From the NCBI GenBank assembly GCA_030621995.1, contig JAUXGP010000044.1:1-9519 (forward strand): a stretch of DNA of 9,519 bases, read 5' to 3'. The stretch comes from Psychrilyobacter sp. (lineage in GTDB: Bacteria > Fusobacteriota > Fusobacteriia > Fusobacteriales > Fusobacteriaceae). The notes below the pieces were generated by a model. It was not told the DNA's origin. It saw only the letters and a program-made list of their open reading frames with translations, and searched no databases. Numbering within the stretch: position 1 is the first letter of the stretch; every line of letters begins with the position of its first letter. Shown here one piece after another: positions 1 through 6,256 of the stretch. The translations under genes were made by a program, and so were the position numbers.

Positions 1-115
1 AATAGTAGTAACTTACTATTAACAAAACTCATCATTCCCAATATATCAATTTAATATATATATTTTAAATATAGTGAAATAACTGATATTATTACTTATA
101 AAATAAGATTTCAAC

Positions 116-122
116 AGGAGGT
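116..122 (+). promoter_or_regulatory. Ribosome binding site of the 46-aa ORF
   Basis: AGGAGGT lies 7 nt before the ATG at 130. It is the main evidence that this very short ORF is translated. Confidence 0.7.
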
Positions 123-129
123 AACACAA

Positions 130-270
130 ATGGCAAGAATTAAAAGAGCAGGAATAAATTTTTTAAACTTTTTTAAGGCAGAGGAAATTCTACCAGCAGA
201 ATTTAAAGGGAACCATGAATTAGAGAACTTTGACAAGATCCAAAATACAGAATTTTACATCAACTTCTAA
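130..270 (+). CDS. Small hypothetical protein (46 aa), unrecognised
   Basis: A 46-codon ORF starts with ATG at 130 and ends with TAA at 270. It is preceded by a perfect AGGAGGT (116-122) at 7-nt spacing and followed 20 nt later by a strong hairpin terminator, so it has a complete one-gene transcription unit apart from a clear promoter; a TATAAA at 97-102 could be a -10 but its -35 is weak. The product begins with a basic stretch (MARIKRAG), continues with an aromatic/hydrophobic segment around residues 9-15 (INFLNFF), and has an acidic, asparagine-rich second half. No signal peptide cleavage site, cysteine pair or known domain is visible. I do not recognise the family and assign no function. 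It is the only plus-strand gene here and converges on the Gate-domain gene. The translation signals make a real gene likely. Confidence 0.62.
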   Translation: MARIKRAGINFLNFFKAEEILPAEFKGNHELENFDKIQNTEFYINF

Positions 271-290
271 AAAAACATTATTAAATATAG

Positions 291-325
291 AAAAAGCTCA
301 GACTATTATGTGCTGAGCTTTTTTT
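291..325. terminator. Bidirectional terminator between convergent genes
   Basis: AAAAAGCTCAG (291-301) pairs with CTGAGCTTTTT (313-323) around an 11-nt loop. A T-run follows on the plus strand, and the complementary T-run follows on the minus strand. It can therefore end both the 46-aa ORF (+) and the Gate-domain gene (-), whose stop is about 60 nt away. Confidence 0.85.
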
Positions 326-383
326 ATTATCCCGTAGGGCTGTCGTAAGTCCATAAACCCTCTAGTTTGTAAAAATAAAATTA

Positions 384-1313
384 TTATTTTTCTAATTCCA
401 CTTCTACTTTTTTTATCTCATCTTTCGGCATTATCTTATTAAAGACTAACGTAAATATTACCGCAAAAAATATTCTGCCCCAGAATATACCTATCATCTT
501 AGCTCCCAAAGGGATCATTAGAAGGGTGTCTTCTATAAGAGCATGACACAGACTCATAAATATAGCCACTAAAAATAGATCTCTTTTGCTATAATTACCT
601 TCTCTTGTTTCTTTTATGATAAGTCCGCTGCCATAACTGACTCCCATGGTAAGACCAACTATACATGTCAGCGATAGTCCTGGATCAATACCCAGAAAAG
701 ACATCACTGGAGAGAACTTATCGTTTATCCAGTCTATGACTCCTATTTTTTTTAATCCCTCCATGAGAGCTAAAAGAATAAATATAATAATGAATATTGT
801 TATATATTTTTTTAGTTCTCCCAATATCCAACTTATAACCCCTGAATTTGATTCCTTTAGTGTAAATCTGAAGACTGCTGTTTCTTGATAGATATTAAAA
901 AATTTAAATAATAAATTTAGAAATACTCCCGATATTACAGCACATAATACCCTTATGCTCAAAATTTTCCATGGTTTTGCTCCTGTTTCCGATATAATCT
1001 TAAGCTCTACTGGAAGGGAGTGAGCAAATAAAATTATACTGGCCACTATGGTTATCTCTGCCACTGTGAATGTATTATTTTGTGCCATGGTAAATAATAC
1101 TAATATCCCACCGTATATATTGGTTACCATGGCTGTTGCCCATACAATCCCCATCTCACCACTGAGTCCCATTATTTTCATTAATGGAGACAAAGTTTTA
1201 GACAGGATCTCTATTATCCCATAATTACTTCCAACCTTCACTAAAATACTTATAGGCAGCATTATTTTCAGAAGCTTCAAGCTTATCCTTGCACTTTCTT
1301 TTAATAATTTCAT
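384..1313 (-). CDS. Nucleoside-recognition (Gate) domain membrane protein
   Basis: The gene encodes a 309-residue polytopic inner-membrane protein. Hydrophobic segments run through most of the length, with a short polar C-terminal tail (IMPKDEIKK onward). Two halves look duplicated. Around residues 55-106 there is a T-x-x-Y-G-G pattern ending in HSLPVE (98-103), and around 213-263 there is a matching S-Y-G-S-G pattern ending in HALIEDT (257-263). Paired Gate domains of this kind define the nucleoside-recognition/SpmA-like/YjiH-like group, and relatives in other proteins form nucleoside transporter gates. The substrate cannot be told from sequence, and the family name does not prove nucleoside transport. 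The ATG at 1311-1313 is supported by GGAGGAGA (1321-1328). The gene stands alone, with its own likely promoter near 1429-1457 and the shared terminator at 291-325. A sporulation role is unlikely if the host is a non-spore-former. Confidence 0.85.
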   Translation of the reverse strand: MKLLKESARISLKLLKIMLPISILVKVGSNYGIIEILSKTLSPLMKIMGLSGEMGIVWATAMVTNIYGGILVLFTMAQNNTFTVAEITIVASIILFAHSLPVELKIISETGAKPWKILSIRVLCAVISGVFLNLLFKFFNIYQETAVFRFTLKESNSGVISWILGELKKYITIFIIIFILLALMEGLKKIGVIDWINDKFSPVMSFLGIDPGLSLTCIVGLTMGVSYGSGLIIKETREGNYSKRDLFLVAIFMSLCHALIEDTLLMIPLGAKMIGIFWGRIFFAVIFTLVFNKIMPKDEIKKVEVELEK

Positions 1314-1428
1314 TTTTTCTTCTCCTCCATGATTAATTTCTTCTATTAAATATTGTCTACTCTTACAGGGTAAAAGATTTTTTGAAAAACAACTATAGTA
1401 AAAATTTGAATTTCTTGAATTTAATGTA

Positions 1429-1457
1429 ATTATATATCATTATAAAACAAATGAAAA
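1429..1457 (-). promoter_or_regulatory. Candidate promoter of the Gate-domain gene
   Basis: On the minus strand TTTTCA (1452-1457) and TATAAT (1429-1434) are separated by 17 nt. The -10 is perfect and the -35 matches 4 of 6. This predicts a start near 1421 and a leader of roughly 108 nt. The region is very AT-rich, so chance matches are possible. Confidence 0.4.
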
Positions 1458-1479
1458 GGGAAAAAACGTGACGCTGCAT

Positions 1480-1537
1480 CTAGATAGGCATAATCTAGGG
1501 TTTTATAATTTTTTATTTTTTTCATAATTTCCTAGAT
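1480..1537. repeat. Competing inverted repeats CTAGAT / ATCTAG(G) / CCTAGAT
   Basis: CTAGAT (1480-1485) and ATCTAG (1493-1498) form a 6-bp inverted repeat with a 7-nt centre. The second arm, as ATCTAGG (1493-1499), can instead pair with CCTAGAT (1531-1537) across an AT-rich 31-nt gap. The block lies between the pflA terminator and the candidate promoter of the Gate-domain gene. It could be an operator or an RNA structure in pflA read-through transcripts. No function is known to me. Confidence 0.4.
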
Positions 1538-1540
1538 AAT

Positions 1541-1581
1541 AAAAAAGATCGCAGATTAGTTTGAATCTGCGATCTTTTTTT
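1541..1581. terminator. Terminator downstream of pflA (bidirectional)
   Basis: A perfect 17-bp stem (1541-1557 with 1564-1580) around a 6-nt loop has a GATCGCAGATT core flanked by A and T runs. On the minus strand it ends in six Ts about 30 nt past the pflA stop, so it ends pflA transcripts. The flanking A/T runs let it act on the plus strand too. Confidence 0.9.
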
Positions 1582-1608
1582 ATTATATTCAATCTAAAGA
1601 GGGCCTTT

Positions 1609-2340
1609 TTACCCTACATTTAACCCCTTATCTCTAAATATTTGTCTGGCAGCCTTCATATCTTCTACAGTGGGTTCTTTAACATCTTTCAACGGATACT
1701 CAAGGTTCATCTCTTCCCACTTATGTGTTCCCATTTGATGGAATGGCAGTAACTCAATTTTTTCTACATTTTTTAATTTAGAAACATAGTCTGCTAATTT
1801 TTCCAAGTTTTCCTTCTTATCTGTTATTCCAGGAACAACAACATGTCTTATCCATACAGGTTTTCCTATACTATCCAAATATTCAGCAAATTTTAGAGTA
1901 TTCTCTAACTCTACCCCTGTCAGCTCCTTATATGTATCTGGATTTATACTTTTGATATCTAATAGTACTAAGTCCACATATTCAAGTACTTCCTTCACCC
2001 TGTCATTGAAGATATAACCGGAAGTGTCTACAGCAGTGTGGATTCCCTCTTCTTTAGCTCTTTTAAATAAAGCTTCAATATAATTCATCTGTACAAATGG
2101 TTCTCCACCTGTAACTGTTAGTCCACCACCATTCCTAAAAAACGGCTTATATTTTTTTATTTCATTTATAGTAAATTCAATATCTCTTTCATATTTGGCA
2201 TCTTTAAGATCCCATGTATCTGGATTATGACAATATTTACATCTTAAAGGGCATCCTTGCGTAAATACAATAAATCTGATTCCAGGCCCGTCTACGGTCC
2301 CACAACTTTCAAATGAATGTAGTTTCCCTGTTAATTTCAT
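1609..2340 (-). CDS. pflA: Pyruvate formate-lyase activating enzyme (radical SAM)
   Basis: The 243-residue protein is the expected length for PflA. It carries the radical SAM cluster motif CxxxCxxC at Cys30, Cys34 and Cys37 (GCPLRCKYCHNP), the GGEP motif at 78-81 that binds the SAM amino group, and the SCGTVDGPGIR start typical of glycyl-radical activases. It reductively cleaves S-adenosylmethionine with a 4Fe-4S cluster and abstracts hydrogen from the glycine of PflB (Gly718 here), in the cytoplasm under anoxic conditions. No extra ferredoxin-like 8-Fe insert is present, which fits a pyruvate formate-lyase activase rather than a glycerol dehydratase or B12-independent diol dehydratase activase. 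The start is set by GGGAGGAAAAG (2343-2353). It lies downstream of pflB on the same strand, separated by 270 nt with a terminator and a possible promoter, so it may be expressed at a lower level than its substrate enzyme. Confidence 0.96.
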   Translation of the reverse strand: MKLTGKLHSFESCGTVDGPGIRFIVFTQGCPLRCKYCHNPDTWDLKDAKYERDIEFTINEIKKYKPFFRNGGGLTVTGGEPFVQMNYIEALFKRAKEEGIHTAVDTSGYIFNDRVKEVLEYVDLVLLDIKSINPDTYKELTGVELENTLKFAEYLDSIGKPVWIRHVVVPGITDKKENLEKLADYVSKLKNVEKIELLPFHQMGTHKWEEMNLEYPLKDVKEPTVEDMKAARQIFRDKGLNVG

Positions 2341-2360
2341 CTCTTTTCCTCCCTAAAAAC

Positions 2361-2393
2361 TCCACCTATTCTCCCTCTTAGATCAGAGGTGGA
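2361..2393 (-). promoter_or_regulatory. Alternative hairpins in the pflA leader
   Basis: On the minus strand TCCACCT and AGGTGGA (arms 2387-2393 and 2361-2367) can form a 7-bp hairpin, followed by GTTTTT just before the ribosome binding site. The inner sequence CCTCT-GATCTA-AGAGG (2374-2389) forms a 5-bp hairpin that uses part of the same left arm, so the two folds exclude each other. This resembles an attenuator or a translation switch, but the short U-run makes termination weak. The structure is seen; regulation is inferred. Confidence 0.4.
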
Positions 2394-2419
2394 TTATAAA
2401 AACAATCACCTTGTTTCAA
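2393..2419 (-). promoter_or_regulatory. Possible pflA promoter
   Basis: TTGAAA (2414-2419) and a perfect TATAAT (2393-2398) lie 15 nt apart on the minus strand. The spacer is shorter than the usual 17. If used, transcription would start near 2386, inside the leader hairpin, so the 7-bp outer hairpin would be complete only in transcripts from further upstream such as pflB read-through. Confidence 0.4.
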
Positions 2420-2555
2420 TATTTTTCTCTTATATCTTACTTCCTCTATGAGATTAACATTTTAAAAAAAAATTCTAAAATTATAATCAATTTTAATATT
2501 TTTAAAATTTCCACAAGGAAGAATAGCCAACTATTCATCACCACCATTATAACAT

Positions 2556-2593
2556 AAAAGTGGCAGTTAAAATTAATTAACTACCACTTTTTT
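2556..2593. terminator. Terminator hairpin downstream of pflB
   Basis: A 15-bp stem (2556-2570 with 2577-2591, one G-U wobble on the minus strand) has a 6-nt loop and begins about 20 nt past the pflB stop. The minus-strand tail is only TTTTAT, while the plus-strand tail is a run of six Ts. Termination of pflB may therefore be partial, which would allow some read-through into pflA. Confidence 0.75.
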
Positions 2594-2610
2594 CAAACTA
2601 TAACTTTTTA

Positions 2611-4842
2611 TTACATAGTTGAGTTAATAGTTCTTCTTATAACATCTAATTGTTGTTCCTTAGTTAATCTAACAAAGTTAACTGCATATCCAGATACTCT
2701 GATAGTTAATTGAGGGTATAATTCAGGTCTTTCCATAGCATCTTCTAATAATGCTCTATCGAATACGTTAACATTTAAATGCTGTCCACCAGTTGGAGAG
2801 AAATATCCATCCATCAATGAGATTAGGTTGTTTCTTCTGATAGAATCATCTTTTCCTAACGCTCCTGGAGTTATAGCGAATGTATAAGAGATACCATCAT
2901 TTGCATGTTCAAATGGTAATTTTGCAACAGATGACATAGCAGCAATTGCTCCTCTTCTGTCTCTACCATGCATAGGGTTAGCTCCTGGACCAAATGGTTC
3001 TCCAGCTCTTCTACCGTCTGGTGTATTACCAGTCTTCTTTCCGTATACTACGTTTGAAGTGATAGTTAATAGAGATTGAGTAGGTCTAGCTCCTCTATAC
3101 ATATGGTGAGTTCTGATCTTGTCCATGAAGTTTTTAGTGATCATGATAGCAAATTCATCAGTTTCGTCATCGTTGTTTCCGAATGGAGTATAATCTCCTT
3201 CGATCTCATAGTCAACAGCTAATCCGTCTTCATTTCTGATTACTTTTACCTTAGCATTTTTAATAGCTGCTAATGAGTCAGCAACGATTGAGATTCCTGC
3301 GATTCCGTGAGCTTGTGTTCTGTCTATTTCTAAATCATGTAATGACATTTGGAATGCTTCGTAAGCATACTTGTCATGCATGTAATGAATTATGTTTAAT
3401 GCTTTTCCATATACTTTAGATAACCATTCCATACTTTGATCAAACTTTTCCATAACTTCATCGAAGTCTAAATATTCAGATGTGATAGGAGCAAATTGAG
3501 GACCTACTTGTACTCCATTCTTCTCGTCTTTTCCACCATTGATAGCATATAATAATGCTTTTGGTAAGTTTACTCTGGCACCGAAGAATTGCATTCCTTT
3601 ACCTATTTTCATAGGAGATACACAACAAGCGATTCCATAGTCATCACCAAATTGATTTCTCATAAGGTCATCATTTTCATATTGTAATGACGATGTATCC
3701 ATAGATACTTTTGCAACAAATTGCTTAAAGTTTTCAGGCAAACTAGTTGACCATAAAACTGTTAAGTTTGGCTCAGGTGCTGCACCTAAGTTATATAAAG
3801 TGTTTAATGTTCTGAATGAAGTTCTACTTACTAAAGTTCTTCCGTCTACACCCATACCACCTATTGATTCTGTGATCCATGTAGGATCTCCTGAGAATAA
3901 TTCATTGTAAGCTGGTGGTCTTAAAAATCTTACTATTCTTAACTTCATAACGAATTGGTCGATATATTCTTGAGCCTCTTCTTCAGTGATGATTCCTTCA
4001 GCGATATCTTTTTCAATATAGATATCTAAGAAAGTAGATACTCTTCCTAATGACATAGCAGCTCCGTCTTGATGCTTAGTAGCAGCAAGGTAAGCGAAGT
4101 AAGTCCATTGAATAGCTTCTTTTGCATTTGTAGCTGGTTTAGATACGTCGAATCCGTATGCATTACACATATTGATTAACGCTTTTAAAGATGCTATTTG
4201 TTGAGAGACTTCTTCTCTGCTTCTGATGATATCTTCAGTCATCTCATTTACATCTAAAGATTTTTTTTGAGCTACTTTATCTTCTAATAATCTATCTACA
4301 CCATAAAGAGCTACTCTTCTGTAATCTCCTATGATTCTTCCTCTTCCATATGCATCTGGTAAACCAGTGATGATTCCAGATCTTCTAGCTGCTCTGATAT
4401 CATCAGTATAAGCTGAGAATACACCGTCATTATGACTTGGTCTATTGTTTTTAAAGAATTCAGCTGTTACTGGATCCATTTCATACCCGTAAGATTCTAA
4501 TGCATTTTGAACAGTTCTTAGTCCACCTTTAGGGAACATAGCTCTTTTTAATGGTGCATCAGTTTGTAACCCTACAATACTTTCTAAGTCTTTCTCTATA
4601 TATCCTGCTCCATATGCATCTACATTTGAAGGCATTTTAGTTTCTGCGTCGTAGACACCTTTTTCTATTTCTACTTTAAACATTTCTGTTAATTTATCCC
4701 ATAATTTTTTAGAGTTATCAGTAGCACCTGCTAAAAATTCATCTCCACCTTCATATGGTGTATAGTTACTTTGTATAAAATCTCTTACATCGATCTCTTT
4801 TTTCCAAAGATCTCCTTTGAAGTTATTTAAATAATTGCTCAT
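2611..4842 (-). CDS. pflB: Pyruvate formate-lyase (formate C-acetyltransferase)
   Basis: The 743-residue glycyl-radical enzyme converts pyruvate and CoA to acetyl-CoA and formate in the cytoplasm. The N-terminal PFL domain covers roughly residues 1-610. It contains the adjacent active-site cysteines Cys406-Cys407 in [12 protein letters not shown], which relay the radical and carry the acetyl group. The C-terminal glycine-radical domain ends in RVSGYAVNF, where Gly718 is the radical site. Both adjacent cysteines mark true PFL rather than a diol or glycerol dehydratase. Length matches the family (about 740-760). The ATG at 4840-4842 has AGGAGGA (4848-4854) at 5-nt spacing. A near-consensus promoter lies at 4883-4911, and codon use is the most biased in the window (nearly uniform A/T-ended codons), consistent with high expression. 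The protein is inactivated by oxygen through cleavage at the radical glycine, and pflA downstream supplies its activase. Confidence 0.98.
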   Translation of the reverse strand: MSNYLNNFKGDLWKKEIDVRDFIQSNYTPYEGGDEFLAGATDNSKKLWDKLTEMFKVEIEKGVYDAETKMPSNVDAYGAGYIEKDLESIVGLQTDAPLKRAMFPKGGLRTVQNALESYGYEMDPVTAEFFKNNRPSHNDGVFSAYTDDIRAARRSGIITGLPDAYGRGRIIGDYRRVALYGVDRLLEDKVAQKKSLDVNEMTEDIIRSREEVSQQIASLKALINMCNAYGFDVSKPATNAKEAIQWTYFAYLAATKHQDGAAMSLGRVSTFLDIYIEKDIAEGIITEEEAQEYIDQFVMKLRIVRFLRPPAYNELFSGDPTWITESIGGMGVDGRTLVSRTSFRTLNTLYNLGAAPEPNLTVLWSTSLPENFKQFVAKVSMDTSSLQYENDDLMRNQFGDDYGIACCVSPMKIGKGMQFFGARVNLPKALLYAINGGKDEKNGVQVGPQFAPITSEYLDFDEVMEKFDQSMEWLSKVYGKALNIIHYMHDKYAYEAFQMSLHDLEIDRTQAHGIAGISIVADSLAAIKNAKVKVIRNEDGLAVDYEIEGDYTPFGNNDDETDEFAIMITKNFMDKIRTHHMYRGARPTQSLLTITSNVVYGKKTGNTPDGRRAGEPFGPGANPMHGRDRRGAIAAMSSVAKLPFEHANDGISYTFAITPGALGKDDSIRRNNLISLMDGYFSPTGGQHLNVNVFDRALLEDAMERPELYPQLTIRVSGYAVNFVRLTKEQQLDVIRRTINSTM

Positions 4843-4882
4843 TTTATTCCTCCTAAATCTAAAATATTCTTACTATGTGAAA

Positions 4883-4911
4883 AGTATAACAGTTCAAACA
4901 AATAAAGTCAA
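4883..4911 (-). promoter_or_regulatory. pflB promoter, near sigma-70 consensus
   Basis: On the minus strand TTGACT (4906-4911) and TATACT (4883-4888) are separated by exactly 17 nt, each matching 5 of 6 consensus bases. The predicted start is near 4876, giving a leader of about 34 nt that includes the AGGAGGA site. This is the clearest promoter in the window. Confidence 0.75.
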
Positions 4912-5221
4912 TATTTTTTATTCAATATAATTTAACAATTTTCAGTTTTTTCAAGTTTCAGTTAACAAATGATTTTTACTTTGATTTGCAAACTACAACC
5001 CTATTGTAACTCATAAGCCTTTAAAAGACAAACATTATTTATCTTTTTGCTTGTTTTTTATCAAATCTTCCAACGGTTATATTTATTTCGAATGAAAAGT
5101 TCAATTTCCGAATATAATGTTTGTGCCCAAACAAGCTTGTGAAATAAAACCATATTTTTTTGGTGAAAAAATCAATTCAAAAGTCCATTATTTTAACACT
5201 TCACATTAAAAAGTATTAATT
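4912..5221. other. Non-coding stretch between nrdB and pflB
   Basis: No convincing gene lies here on either strand, and no GC-rich hairpin with a T-run follows the nrdB stop. It holds several short symmetric elements: an 11-bp inverted repeat ACAAACATTAT / ATAATGTTTGT (5028-5038 and 5114-5124), a 10-bp palindrome ACAAGCTTGT (5131-5140), a small hairpin GTTTG-TGCC-CAAAC (5119-5132), TACAA-CCCTA-TTGTA (4994-5008) and TTTGCAAA (4985-4992). Together with the repeats at 4932-4968 it reads as an extended pflB control region. The lack of a visible terminator means nrdHAB transcripts might run into it. Confidence 0.5.
4932..4968 (-). repeat. Paired TTGTTAA and AACTGAAA repeats upstream of the pflB promoter
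   Basis: TTGTTAA occurs at 4962-4968 and 4932-4938 on the minus strand, exactly 30 nt apart (about three helical turns). AACTGAAA also occurs twice between them, 16 nt apart. The copies sit near -59 and -89 relative to the predicted pflB start. TTGTTAA equals the half-site of the clostridial-type Rex operator (TTGTTAA-N4-TTAACAA), but neither copy has a good second half. These may be sites for a redox or anaerobiosis regulator; that is inference. Confidence 0.4.
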
Positions 5222-6256
5222 TTAAAGTTCATCCCATCCATCTATAGAGGAACTCATATTATATGAAGTTACATTTCCTTCAAAGAAATTAGCTTTTACA
5301 TTTCCCTCACCTTCGGTATCTGCTAATTTTTCCAGATGTTTGTACGGATTTTTCTCATAGCCGTTATAAATTTTATTCAGCCCCAGACTCCTGAGTCTTT
5401 CATTGGCCAACCACTTAGTATAATCTTCAATGGTTTTTTCTGTAACTCCTAATATTTTTTTACCTATAATATGTTTACTCCACTTTATCTCCTGTTCTAC
5501 AGCCACTTCAAACATCTCATAGATCTCCTCTTCACTGAAGTAATCTATATTTTCTTGTTTGATCTCATTTATCATATTTTGAAATAATACTACATGGGAT
5601 AGTTCATCCCTGTTGATTAATTTTATGATATCAGAGGTTCCCATCATCTTATTCCTGCTGGCCAGCAGGTAGAAGAAATTAAATCCATTGTAGAAGTACA
5701 GGGATTCCAATAAAAAGTTAGCCACCAGTACCTTGGCAAAATTTTTACTGCTGGGGGTATCTATAAAATCTTGATATATCTTAGCTATATACTGGTTTCT
5801 TTCAAACAAGACCTCGTCATCTCTCCACTTATCATATATAAGGTTTCTTTTCTCCTTAGGCAGGATACTCTCTATTATATATTGATAGGACTGAGAATGG
5901 ATCGCTTCCTGATATGTCTGAATAGCTAAGATCAAATTTACCTCTGGAGCTGTTATATAGTTTGAAATATTGGGAACATTGTTGGTTTGGATACTGTCCA
6001 GGAACACTAAAAATGATAAGATCCCGTCATATGCATCTTTTTCCTCCTCCACCAGGCTGACATAGTCATTTTTATCCTGGGTAAGGTCGGTTTTTTCAGG
6101 GATCCAAAAATTTCCCATCATAGTTCTATACAGGCTGTTTGCCCATTGATATTTAACATTATTCAGGTTAAATATATTGGTTGTATCTCCACCTATGATT
6201 TTTCTCTTGTCCAAGCTGTCTGTCCCCTGGGGGTTAAATATTTTTTTTCTATCCAC
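5222..6256 (-). CDS. nrdB: Class I ribonucleotide reductase, radical (beta) subunit
   Basis: This is the small subunit that stores the tyrosyl radical next to a dinuclear metal site and passes it to NrdA. Numbered from the GTG at 6256 (344 aa), the metal ligands are all present: Asp87 (FLDSIQ), Glu117 and His120 (QEAIHSQSY), Glu184 (LLESLYFY), Glu218 and His221 (RDELSH). The radical Tyr124 is in place, so this is a standard tyrosyl type and not a Tyr-less class Ic. The C-terminal tail ending in DGWDEL should dock on NrdA. The start is uncertain. An in-frame GTG at 6268 is only 1 nt from AGGAG (6270-6274), too close, while the GTG at 6256 is 13 nt away and gives VDRKKIFNP, which resembles the usual family N-terminus. 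Either way it overlaps the nrdA end (8 or 20 nt), so translation is probably coupled. Confidence 0.95.
   Translation of the reverse strand: MDRKKIFNPQGTDSLDKRKIIGGDTTNIFNLNNVKYQWANSLYRTMMGNFWIPEKTDLTQDKNDYVSLVEEEKDAYDGILSFLVFLDSIQTNNVPNISNYITAPEVNLILAIQTYQEAIHSQSYQYIIESILPKEKRNLIYDKWRDDEVLFERNQYIAKIYQDFIDTPSSKNFAKVLVANFLLESLYFYNGFNFFYLLASRNKMMGTSDIIKLINRDELSHVVLFQNMINEIKQENIDYFSEEEIYEMFEVAVEQEIKWSKHIIGKKILGVTEKTIEDYTKWLANERLRSLGLNKIYNGYEKNPYKHLEKLADTEGEGNVKANFFEGNVTSYNMSSSIDGWDEL

Noticed and set aside
1..20. Inverted repeat AATAGTA / TACTATT at the window start
   Set aside because: Seven AT-rich pairs without an adjacent T-run; too weak to call a terminator or operator at a window edge.
331..355. 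Short GC-richer patch with CCCGTAGGG next to the shared terminator
   Set aside because: Checked as a tRNA fragment or extra terminator; no cloverleaf and only a 3-bp stem, so nothing supportable.
646..888. 80-codon plus-strand ORF opposite the Gate-domain gene
   Set aside because: Antisense shadow of a clear membrane protein, with no ribosome binding site or family features.
1393..1479. 28-codon minus-strand ORF (MQRHVFSLF start) upstream of the Gate-domain gene
   Set aside because: No Shine-Dalgarno sequence, and it overlaps the candidate promoter; its hydrophobicity follows from the AT-rich DNA.
5061..5153. 30-codon minus-strand ORF (MVLFHKLVWAQ start) between nrdB and pflB
   Set aside because: No ribosome binding site precedes the ATG, and it overlaps the inverted repeats and palindrome; a frame of this length is expected by chance.
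5160..5221. Terminator after nrdB
   Set aside because: Only AT-only 6-bp pairings such as TTTTAA/TTAAAA are present, with no GC-containing stem followed by a T-run.
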